Positions 1-5,630 of a DNA stretch of 8,960 bases are shown here, piece after piece. The stretch is from Thermoplasmata archaeon (GTDB lineage: Archaea; Thermoplasmatota; Thermoplasmata; Thermoplasmatales; Thermoplasmataceae): NCBI GenBank assembly GCA_021797265.1, contig JAJZZZ010000057.1:1-8960 (forward strand), read 5' to 3'. Each line of letters starts with the position of its first letter. Position 1 is the stretch's first letter. The notes beneath the pieces are model-generated. The model was given only the letters and a program-made list of their open reading frames with translations, was not told the origin of the DNA and did no database searches. A program made the position numbers and the translations under genes.

Positions 1-705
1 GAAAACAGTCTTTCTCCCGGATTTCAGGGATTCCAGGACTGAACTCAGCACCTTCACCTGATCACCGGAAAGGCCATATCCAACCACTGAGAATGCCTTC
101 AGTGGATCCGACATGATCTCCTGCCTGTGTTTCGATATGAAATCAATGAGGGTACTGTTGATGGAAAACCTGCCGTTCAGTATAAGATCTGCCTCTTTCC
201 TTGATCCCTTCTCCTTAATTATGGGCTCCATCACTGCTGAGAAGTCCTTGGGGTCATAGTATATGGTACAATCGTTTCCATCTGTTGTATGGTACATGAA
301 TACAACATCCCGGAAGTTGAAGTTCTGTGAGGCTGTATGGAAGTTCCTGAACTTGTACAGATAGTTTGAAGACTGATAACAGGGTACAGGCTGCGGTCCC
401 AGATCAGTTTCAGCCACAAGCCTGTCCACCTGCCTGTAGGTTCGCCAGCCCTTTGTTTCAACAATGACAACATCCGTCTTTCCAATGAGCAGGTAATCAA
501 CCCTCACATTCCCCACAGGAAAAATATACTCCATGGCAACAGGCACACGGTCTGGAACAACCATTTTCATGGCATCCAGAGAACCCGACCAGGAACCGCG
601 AAGGTAAGCATCAGGCCGTTCTCTGGTTATTCTTTCATAGTTACTGTTCAGCCTGCCAAGTATGTCTTCCGTACGGTCTGTCTGGAAACTTTCAGTGTAA
701 TATAG
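1..705 (-). pseudogene. DUF2075 / Schlafen group 3-like helicase, 5'-truncated by IS607 and cut by window edge
   Basis: Read on the minus strand, one open frame runs from about 705 to the window edge and begins LYYTESFQTDRTEDILGRL. It resembles the N-terminal part of DUF2075 (Schlafen group 3-like DNA/RNA helicase) proteins. A nuclease-like pattern is visible: VRVDYLLIG with Asp at 496-498, then VIVETKGW with Glu at 457-459 and Lys at 451-453, the D...ExK spacing of PD-(D/E)XK-type folds. At the window edge GLSGDQVKVLSSVLESLKSG resembles the helix just before the helicase Walker A loop; the ATPase core would lie outside. The frame has a TAA at 706-708 and no ATG/GTG/TTG before the conserved residues; the first internal ATG is at 568-570, which would remove about 45 residues. 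The missing start matches sequence across the IS element at 2597-2619. Function is inferred: a nucleic-acid helicase, possibly defence-related. Family call fairly confident, exact role not. Confidence 0.72.
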
Positions 706-727
706 TTAGCAAAAGCGATAACTATAT
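700..727. repeat. 9-bp perfect inverted repeat at the IS607 left end
   Basis: ATATAGTTA at 700-708 is matched by its reverse complement TAACTATAT at 719-727, separated by 10 bases (709-718). It straddles the inferred left junction and the tnpA TATA-like sequence. A role as a TnpA binding site or in autoregulation of tnpA is an inference. Confidence 0.6.
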
Positions 728-730
728 AGT
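722..730 (+). promoter_or_regulatory. Probable TATA box for tnpA
   Basis: CTATATAGT is centred near 726, about 30 bp before the ATG at 756 and only 18 bp before the ATG at 744. The usual distance from TATA centre to transcription start in archaea is about 25-27 bp, so this box favours the ATG at 756. Confidence 0.45.
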
Positions 731-736
731 AAAGCA

Positions 737-755
737 TGATGATATGTTATCATCA
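737..755. repeat. 8-bp perfect inverted repeat overlapping the tnpA start
   Basis: TGATGATA at 737-744 is followed by a 3-base spacer and TATCATCA at 748-755. It ends one base before the preferred tnpA start codon at 756. It could be an operator for the TnpA HTH domain or part of the recombination site; either role is inferred. Confidence 0.55.
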
Positions 756-1346
756 ATGAAAGCCAAGGAAGTCTTGAACCTTCTGCAGATATCCCGTAAA
801 ACACTCCACGTCTATGCAAAAGATGGTAGGATCAGATACACAGTAATGCCCAACAAGATGTACAATTACAACGAGGAGGATGTCTATAAAATTCTCAATA
901 AGGATGTGAAGAGGAAAACTGTCATCTATGCACGTGTCTCCACTTCAAAGCAGAAGAATGATCTACAGAACCAGATACAGCAGTTGAAGCAGTGGTGTTT
1001 CATGAGTGGAAATACGATCAGTGCAATATATTCTGATATCGCTTCCGGGATATCCTTTGAAAAGAGAAAGGGATTCTTTGAGATGCTTGATGAGATCATG
1101 AACCATAAGGTTGAAAAGGTAGTAGTAACCCATAAGGACAGATTAAGCAGGGTTGGTTTTGAATTATTCAAATACCTGTTTGCCAAATTCGGAACGGAGA
1201 TCGTTGTTGTCTCAGAGATAGGTGATCCAGAACTTGACTCGGAGGAGGTCTTTGAGGAGATAGCCTCATTATTGCACTGCTATTCCATGAAGATGTATTC
1301 AAAAAGAAGAAATCATTCCATTGAGGTGGGATATGAGGGTAATTAG
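756..1346 (+). CDS. tnpA: IS607-family transposase TnpA, serine recombinase with MerR-type HTH
   Basis: This DNA-breaking and rejoining enzyme of the element is 196 aa from the ATG at 756. Residues 1-50 (MKAKEVLNLLQISRKTLHVY onward) match the MerR-like helix-turn-helix at the front of IS607 recombinases. The resolvase catalytic domain follows: VIYARVSTSKQ places the likely nucleophile at Ser62 with Arg60 beside it, then SDIASG followed by EKRKGF, and VVTHKDRLSR with the conserved Asp-Arg...Arg. Length is normal for the family. The ATG at 744 would add four residues (MLSS), but it lies too close to the TATA-like box, and family members usually begin at MKAKEV. Its 3' end overlaps tnpB. The protein is expected to carry out excision and low-specificity integration without target duplication. 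No damage is seen. Confidence 0.93.
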   Translation: MKAKEVLNLLQISRKTLHVYAKDGRIRYTVMPNKMYNYNEEDVYKILNKDVKRKTVIYARVSTSKQKNDLQNQIQQLKQWCFMSGNTISAIYSDIASGISFEKRKGFFEMLDEIMNHKVEKVVVTHKDRLSRVGFELFKYLFAKFGTEIVVVSEIGDPELDSEEVFEEIASLLHCYSMKMYSKRRNHSIEVGYEGN

Positions 1347-2577
1347 AACTGAACAGATATACATAAAGGAGAATGAAACGGTCTCCAAGATGTGCCACCT
1401 TTCCAAGAATCTGTACAATCAAGCAAATTACGTCCTCAGGAACCAGTTCCTGAACCATGAGAAACTCAGCGGATATAACGAGTTAGCGAAACAGTTTTCA
1501 ACACCATCAGGGATAGAAGAACATGATAACTATCAGAAGCTTCCTGCACAGACAGCACAGTGGACAATCAGGAAGGTAAGCATGGCATGGATAACGTTCT
1601 TCAAATCACTGAAAGCATGGAAAAAACACCCGGAAAAGTTTTTAGGAACACCCAAGCCACCGAAATACAGGAACAAAGACGGTGAGTTCATGCTGATCTT
1701 CACCAACCAGCAGTGCACCATCCGCGACGGAATACTGAAATTCCCAAAAATAATGAATTTGGAGGTGGAGACAAGACTGAAGGATGTGGAACTGAGGGAG
1801 GCTAGGATAGTTCCACAGGGAGTGGGTTACACTGTGGAAATAGTATATGTGAAAGAGGTAACGGAAAGTGCCACAAGGGAACCACAGAGAGTTATGGGCA
1901 TTGATATGGGTGTGAGAAATCTTGCAACCATTGGCAACAGCATCTCCGAACAGGGGATTGCCGTAAGGGCAGGATTGCTGAAATCCATCAACCAGTACTT
2001 CAACAGGGAACTGGCAAGATGCAGAAGCATAAACGATCTTCAGGGAAATGGAAGAAAACAGACAAAACGGATACAGAAACTCTTCATGGACAGGAACAGG
2101 AAAGTGAGGGATATCATGCACAAATTGAGCAGTTCCATAGTGATGTATGCAAAGAGCCTGAACATAGATACCATAGTCATAGGTCACAACAGCGGATGGA
2201 AACAGTCAGTCAACACGGGAAAGAGGAATAACCAGAACTTTGTGCAGCTACCTTTCAACACATTGATTCAGCAGATAAAATACAAGGCAGAAGAGAACGG
2301 GATCAACGTCATGATACGGGAGGAGAGCCATACAAGCAAATGTTCATTCCTTGATAATGAAACAATAGAACATCATGAAACCTACATGGGAAAGAGAATA
2401 AGCAGAGGCACATTCCGATCTGCAAATGGAACACTGATACACGCTGATCTCAACGGATCGTATAACATAATAAAAAAGGCAATCCCTGAAGCGTTTGTGA
2501 ACGGGATAGAGGGTATAGGGTTATACCCACGAAGTTTAAGCATCAGACAGATGATAACTTCCAAAGGTGGATGTTAA
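1333..2577 (+). CDS. tnpB: IS607-associated TnpB, RNA-guided RuvC-like nuclease (atypical active site)
   Basis: From the ATG at 1333 the protein is 414 aa; GAGGTGG at 1323-1329 is a Shine-Dalgarno match just upstream, and the start overlaps the tnpA end by 14 bp. A TTG at 1321 is the alternative. The N-terminal half has the usual TnpB helices (KMCHLSKNLYNQANYVLRNQ). RuvC-I is GIDMGVRN with Asp191; RuvC-III is HADLNGSYNI with Asp372. The canonical RuvC-II position, normally V-I-E-D/N, reads IVIGHN with Gly284, so the usual catalytic Glu is missing; Glu330/Glu331 in REESHTSK are the nearest candidate replacements. The CxxC...CxxC zinc finger usual between RuvC-II and III is reduced to one cysteine (Cys337). 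This pattern occurs in a recognised group of archaeal and bacterial TnpBs. The family role is cutting of DNA next to a transposon-adjacent motif, guided by a right-end RNA that promotes element retention. Confidence 0.92.
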   Translation: MRVIRTEQIYIKENETVSKMCHLSKNLYNQANYVLRNQFLNHEKLSGYNELAKQFSTPSGIEEHDNYQKLPAQTAQWTIRKVSMAWITFFKSLKAWKKHPEKFLGTPKPPKYRNKDGEFMLIFTNQQCTIRDGILKFPKIMNLEVETRLKDVELREARIVPQGVGYTVEIVYVKEVTESATREPQRVMGIDMGVRNLATIGNSISEQGIAVRAGLLKSINQYFNRELARCRSINDLQGNGRKQTKRIQKLFMDRNRKVRDIMHKLSSSIVMYAKSLNIDTIVIGHNSGWKQSVNTGKRNNQNFVQLPFNTLIQQIKYKAEENGINVMIREESHTSKCSFLDNETIEHHETYMGKRISRGTFRSANGTLIHADLNGSYNIIKKAIPEAFVNGIEGIGLYPRSLSIRQMITSKGGC

Positions 2578-2618
2578 CATGGTTAACGGAAATCGTAACC
2601 TAATTCTTTCATCTCCCA
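2470..2618 (+). ncRNA. Predicted TnpB guide RNA (omega/reRNA) from tnpB 3' end through right end
   Basis: TnpB guide RNAs typically overlap the end of tnpB, run to the element's right end and continue into the flank as guide. Here a 10-bp palindrome (ATGTTAACAT, 2571-2580) overlaps the tnpB stop, followed by a hairpin-like stretch at 2581-2600 (GGTTAACG / CGTAACC with one bulge). The guide would be the roughly 20 bases from about 2598, which correspond to the start of the disrupted helicase gene. Both boundaries are approximate; the 5' end is chosen from typical reRNA lengths, not from a visible signal. Confidence 0.35.
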
Positions 2619-2619
2619 T
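2597..2619 (-). pseudogene. Displaced first codons of the split DUF2075 helicase gene
   Basis: On the minus strand an ATG at 2617-2619 opens the codons for MGDERIRL, which run into the right end of the IS607 element. Joined to the frame that resumes at about 705, the product reads MGDERIRLYYTESF, a continuous in-frame N-terminus with no stop. A second in-frame ATG lies at 2647-2649 and would add ten residues. A TATA-like box at 2650-2658 read in the minus direction predicts transcription starting near 2628, which favours the ATG at 2619. This is a reconstruction from frame continuity; the uninterrupted allele is not in the window. Confidence 0.55.
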
Positions 2620-2649
2620 ATTTTGAAGGAGGACTTCTCGCTCGCACAT

Positions 2650-2658
2650 GTTAAATAA
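2650..2658. promoter_or_regulatory. TATA box for the MFS gene, possibly bidirectional
   Basis: GTTAAATAA is centred about 26 bp before the TTG at 2680, placing the predicted transcription start on that start codon. Read on the minus strand the same box (TTATTTAAC) would start transcription near 2628, just before the ATG at 2619 of the split helicase gene. Use in both directions is an inference. Confidence 0.5.
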
Positions 2659-2679
2659 CTTAGGGCCATCTGAACAATA

Positions 2680-3933
2680 TTGTCATCAGCGAGCAGGATA
2701 GATCAGTCTGTAAAGCCTCAGTACAGGTGGGTAATGGCTGCGATTGCCGGCCTCCTAATGACAACAAGCTTCATTTCCCTTACATCCTTTGGCATTCTTT
2801 CCGGCAGGATGGCACCAACATTCGGCGTCAGTCCAACTACCCTGTCGGTGCTTGGAATAGACGCATTTTCCATTGGATTGTTTGCGGCATTCTTCCTGGG
2901 GCAGGGAGGCATCTTTGATGCGAGGCTGAAGACAGGGGTGCTCGTGGCCCAGCTGTTCCTCATCGTGCCGCAGTTCCTGATACCCGTCTTTCATGTACTG
3001 TATGTGCTGGTGGCACTCCGGTTCTTCCAGGGCCTGATGATCATGATGCTTGCTCTTTTTTCCATACAGCTGGAGGGATGGTTTCCACCTGACGAAAGAG
3101 CAAGATCACTGGCATTCACCCTGGGGGCCATATCACTTGGAAGCGCTGCTGGTGGTATCATTTCCGGGGTCCTGATATCATTGAGCTGGCAGGAATCTTA
3201 CTACATAACGGGAATAATCATGGTGGCTGGAGCCCTGATTTATTTCATATTTGCAAAGGATTCAGCCGCACAGAGGAGGGAGATCATACAGGCCGAGAAG
3301 GTAAAGCACAAAAGCGTCTGGAAGGATCCAATGGTCATTTTAATGGGACTTGCACAGCTTCCCCTGAGCTGGGTTCTGTTCAGTGTTGGAGGTTATCTCT
3401 CCACTTACTCTTATCATCTGGGCTATTCAGTTTCCCAGACAGGTTCGCTCATAATCGGATGGGGGCTATCTGGATTTATGGCAGCCTTTGTGGGGGCAGT
3501 GCTTGGCGATAGGTTAGCTGGAAATAAGTCTTCCAACAGAGGGATACTGAAATCCAGGCTAGTAATAATGACCATAGCGGATGTACTGATGGCCCTCGGA
3601 ATAGTTCTTATGATAACAACTGGAAGATTGTCCTTCTATTATCTTCTTCTGGCTGCTGTTGTAAACGGATTCCTCATGATGTTTCCGCCTAACTACTGGG
3701 CTCTTCCAGGCAACATTTTCCCGCTGGCTTTAGTGAGTGCAGGAGCCTTTGGAATGGGACTTATCTCTAACTCTGCTGATGCCATTGGACCACTGGTAAC
3801 GTCATCGTTGCTCTCAGATCTTGGCTGGAACGGGATTTTTCTAATAATGCTCGGATTATCGTTCATCGGTATATTGATAAACCTGATTATCTACAGGTCA
3901 AAAATACCTCTGCCAGGGAATGATTCAGGATGA
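2680..3933 (+). CDS. Major facilitator superfamily transporter
   Basis: A 417-aa integral membrane protein with about 12 hydrophobic segments in two halves, split by a charged central loop near residues 193-217 (AKDSAAQRREIIQAEKVKHK). MFS signatures are visible: a degenerate motif A in the loop after TM2 (GQGGIFDARLKTG, about 74-86), the matching loop in the second half (GAVLGDRLAGNK, about 272-283), and WFPPDERARS (about 134-143) after TM4. The TTG at 2680 is chosen because it sits at the start point predicted from the TATA box at 2650-2658; the first ATG (2734) falls inside TM1, so it is unlikely. Substrate cannot be read from the sequence. The next gene is an M20 amidohydrolase 121 bp downstream, so an amino acid, peptide or acyl-amino-acid substrate is possible but unproven. 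Confidence 0.88.
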   Translation: MSSASRIDQSVKPQYRWVMAAIAGLLMTTSFISLTSFGILSGRMAPTFGVSPTTLSVLGIDAFSIGLFAAFFLGQGGIFDARLKTGVLVAQLFLIVPQFLIPVFHVLYVLVALRFFQGLMIMMLALFSIQLEGWFPPDERARSLAFTLGAISLGSAAGGIISGVLISLSWQESYYITGIIMVAGALIYFIFAKDSAAQRREIIQAEKVKHKSVWKDPMVILMGLAQLPLSWVLFSVGGYLSTYSYHLGYSVSQTGSLIIGWGLSGFMAAFVGAVLGDRLAGNKSSNRGILKSRLVIMTIADVLMALGIVLMITTGRLSFYYLLLAAVVNGFLMMFPPNYWALPGNIFPLALVSAGAFGMGLISNSADAIGPLVTSSLLSDLGWNGIFLIMLGLSFIGILINLIIYRSKIPLPGNDSG

Positions 3934-3963
3934 TCTGGAAACCTTAAAATCGGAACTTTATTG

Positions 3964-3978
3964 GAATTTTATTTTGGT
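3964..3978 (+). terminator. T-rich stretch after the MFS gene, possible terminator
   Basis: GGAATTTTATTTTGG lies about 30 bp past the MFS stop codon. Archaeal termination often uses oligo-T runs without a hairpin. The runs here are short (four T each), so the call is weak. Confidence 0.3.
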
Positions 3979-4027
3979 AATGAAGGGTGCCGTATGACAT
4001 CACAATCCGGACGACTTTTCCAAAAGA

Positions 4028-4036
4028 ATTTATCGC
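4028..4036 (+). promoter_or_regulatory. Probable TATA box for the M20 amidohydrolase gene
   Basis: AATTTATCG is centred about 23 bp before the ATG at 4055, consistent with a leaderless or nearly leaderless transcript. AAAGGTG at 4039-4045 could act as a ribosome binding site on any longer transcript reading through from the MFS gene. Confidence 0.4.
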
Positions 4037-4054
4037 TAAAAGGTGTAACTGTTT

Positions 4055-5242
4055 ATGGACGTTGATAAACTTAGGGCAGAAGTTCTGGAACTCGAACCGG
4101 AACTCGTTGACATGAGAAGGAGACTCCACAGGAACCCGGAGCTTTCATACAAGGAATTCAGCACTTCTAAATTTGTTGCTGACACCCTGAGAAAATATGG
4201 TGTGGAGGTAACAGAAAAAGTTGGAGGAACAGGCGTTACCGGCCTCATAAGGGGGACTTCAGGAAAGATAACAATCGGGCTCAGGGCTGACATGGATGCT
4301 CTTCCCATAGAGGAACAGACAGGCTTGCCATTCGCCTCCGAGCATCCGGGAGTGATGCATGCGTGCGGTCACGACAGCCATACTGCCATGTTGCTGGCCG
4401 CAGCAATAGTTCTGTCAAGACATAAAAGTGAATTGAAGGGTAATGTGAAATTCCTGTTCCAGCCGGCTGAGGAAGATGGCGGTGAAGGAGGGGCACTGCC
4501 CATGATCAGGGACGGGGCGCTGGAAAACCCTCATGTCAGCCATGTTTTTGGACTGCATGTTGTCAACGATTTCCCTGTTGGTACCTTTGCACTGAGAAAG
4601 GGCCCAATTATGGCAGCTCCTGATGGATTCAGCATCATGGTCAACGGAAAGGGCGGACATGGTTCGGCACCTTCAGAGACTGTGGACCCAATCTACATTG
4701 GAACGCAGATGATAAACGCAATTTACGGAGTAAGGGCAAGACAGATAGATCAGCGGATGCCTGTTGCGGTGTCAGTCTGCATGGTTAAGGCCGGTAGCAA
4801 GGATAATATCATACCAGATCAAATGTATATGGAGGGGACCCTCAGGACGCTGGACGAAAGCATACGGGAGACAATGAAGGAAAAGATCAAAAATATTGCA
4901 GAGAACATAGGTGGGAGCTTCGGAGCCTCTGTGGAATGCAAATTCATAGACAACGCGTACCCTGTAACTGTCAATGATCCAGAAATAACGGAAGAGGTGA
5001 TGAAGGTCCTTGGAACAATAAAGGGAATGAAGGTCGTAGACATAGATCCGGTAATGGGCGGAGAGGATGTTTCAAGATTCCTGCAGAAGGCCCCGGGAAC
5101 CTATTATTTTCTTGGCATGAGGAACGAAAAGAAGAATATAGTTTACCCAAATCACAGCTCCAGATTCACAGTAGATGAGGATTTCCTCAAGTATGGTGCC
5201 ATATCCCATGTTCTGATTGCCATGAATTTTGCAAACAAATGA
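4055..5242 (+). CDS. M20D-family metallo-amidohydrolase (aminoacylase/carboxypeptidase-like)
   Basis: A 395-aa cytoplasmic enzyme (no signal peptide) of normal length for M20D aminoacylase/amidohydrolases. The metal-binding and catalytic motifs are complete: RADMDALPI with the family Asp, HACGHDSH with Cys104 and His106, PAEE at 137-140 with catalytic/metal Glu139-Glu140, GLHV with His168, and NHSSRF with His367. The dimerisation insert carries KGGHGSAP (His202), and MGGEDVSRFLQKAPGTYYFLG is the typical C-terminal signature. Family members hydrolyse N-acyl amino acids, amino acid conjugates or the terminal bond of small peptides using divalent metal ions. The exact substrate cannot be decided: hippurate-like, N-acetyl amino acid and indole-acetyl-amino-acid hydrolases all look like this. 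It lies between an MFS transporter and an amino acid permease, which suggests a catabolic amino acid role. The start is supported by the TATA box and the LHRNPEL-containing family N-terminus. Confidence 0.92.
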   Translation: MDVDKLRAEVLELEPELVDMRRRLHRNPELSYKEFSTSKFVADTLRKYGVEVTEKVGGTGVTGLIRGTSGKITIGLRADMDALPIEEQTGLPFASEHPGVMHACGHDSHTAMLLAAAIVLSRHKSELKGNVKFLFQPAEEDGGEGGALPMIRDGALENPHVSHVFGLHVVNDFPVGTFALRKGPIMAAPDGFSIMVNGKGGHGSAPSETVDPIYIGTQMINAIYGVRARQIDQRMPVAVSVCMVKAGSKDNIIPDQMYMEGTLRTLDESIRETMKEKIKNIAENIGGSFGASVECKFIDNAYPVTVNDPEITEEVMKVLGTIKGMKVVDIDPVMGGEDVSRFLQKAPGTYYFLGMRNEKKNIVYPNHSSRFTVDEDFLKYGAISHVLIAMNFANK

Positions 5243-5280
5243 AAACTTCAGTTGTGAAGATAAAATTTAGTTTCCTTCCA

Positions 5281-5295
5281 CCTCTTTATTTTTAG
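5281..5295 (+). terminator. T-rich stretch after the amidohydrolase gene, possible terminator
   Basis: CCTCTTTATTTTTAG lies about 40 bp beyond the stop codon and has a run of five T, an archaeal-type oligo-T termination signal. No stable hairpin precedes it. Confidence 0.35.
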
Positions 5296-5374
5296 ATAAT
5301 TTCATGATTCGCGATTGGAGAAACGACTGTCTTAGCACGACAGATGGAAGAAAATAGTGGGTTCGGAGGTAACC

Positions 5375-5431
5375 ATGAGATTGTCCTCGAGGCACTTTTC
5401 AATGTACAAAAATTTTGAGGCGAACACCTGA
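5375..5431 (+). CDS. Possible 18-aa small ORF with a strong Shine-Dalgarno
   Basis: GGAGGT at 5365-5370 is a near-perfect Shine-Dalgarno four bases before an ATG at 5375. The frame encodes MRLSSRHFSMYKNFEANT and stops at 5429-5431. It lies in a 388-bp gap between two genes that themselves rely on TATA boxes rather than ribosome binding sites. There is no recognisable homology. It may be a leader peptide, a genuine microprotein, or chance. Confidence 0.25.
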   Translation: MRLSSRHFSMYKNFEANT

Positions 5432-5451
5432 TTCATTGAATACGGTAAAAT

Positions 5452-5465
5452 GCCGTATATACGGC
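5452..5465. repeat. 14-bp perfect palindrome upstream of the permease gene
   Basis: GCCGTATATACGGC is a perfect palindrome. A third copy of its half-site, ATACGG, lies at 5440-5445, so an alternative stem ATACGG/CCGTAT can form. It lies about 135-150 bp before the permease TATA box and is a candidate site for a dimeric regulator; function is inferred. Confidence 0.6.
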
Positions 5466-5481
5466 TCTGGTTCAAATCAAG

Positions 5482-5495
5482 ATTTCCGTGGAAAT
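5482..5495. repeat. 14-bp interrupted palindrome (6-bp arms)
   Basis: ATTTCC at 5482-5487 and GGAAAT at 5490-5495 flank a GT spacer. Its centre is 30 bp from the centre of the palindrome at 5452-5465. The sequence differs from that palindrome, so a shared regulator is not implied. Confidence 0.4.
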
Positions 5496-5575
5496 GATTT
5501 ATCTTCAATGTTCATATTTTTCATACATTAGTATAGAAAATTACAATATAGTTATCAATAATTTGAAATCACACA

Positions 5576-5590
5576 ATTATTTGTAATAAT
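5576..5590. repeat. AT-rich inverted repeat just upstream of the permease TATA box
   Basis: ATTATT at 5576-5581 and AATAAT at 5585-5590 flank TGT, about 10 bp before the TATA box. Operators in archaea often sit here, but in such AT-rich sequence it may arise by chance. Confidence 0.3.
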
Positions 5591-5600
5591 CGTCAAAAAG

Positions 5601-5610
5601 CTATAATAAT
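5601..5610 (+). promoter_or_regulatory. Probable TATA box for the amino acid permease gene
   Basis: CTATAATAAT is centred about 26 bp before the ATG at 5631, so the transcript would be leaderless. No Shine-Dalgarno is present before this ATG, in agreement. Confidence 0.5.
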
Positions 5611-5630
5611 ACGATATTTTTACCTCACCG

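Larger units (their letters stand above)
704..2597 (+). mobile_element. IS607-family insertion sequence (tnpA + tnpB), about 1.9 kb
   Basis: The element holds a serine-recombinase TnpA followed by an overlapping TnpB, the diagnostic IS607 gene order. The ends are inferred, not measured: the helicase frame is broken between about 703-708 on the left and 2595-2601 on the right, and several dinucleotide joins (for example TA at 703-704 with TA at 2596-2597, or GT at 705-706 with GT at 2595-2596) restore the frame. As expected for IS607, no target-site duplication and no long terminal inverted repeats are seen. Both genes are intact, so the copy may still be active. Exact end points are uncertain by a few bases. 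Confidence 0.8.

Noticed and set aside
231..500. 89-codon minus-strand frame in the helicase region
   Set aside because: Lies in a different frame of the same strand as the DUF2075 frame, which has a recognisable D...ExK pattern and helicase lead-in; this one has no such features.
1642..2187. 181-codon minus-strand frame inside tnpB
   Set aside because: Fully antisense to a clear TnpB with intact RuvC motifs; its protein is rich in His/Cys/Phe in the manner of antisense frames and has no start signals.
717..2559. GATAACT shared by left end (717-723) and right end (2553-2559) as terminal direct repeat
   Set aside because: Only seven bases, at different distances from the inferred ends (about 12 and 38 bp), so likely chance.
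5327..5343. CTGTC/GACAG inverted repeat as a terminator hairpin
   Set aside because: Only five base pairs, no T run after it, and archaeal termination does not normally depend on such a hairpin.
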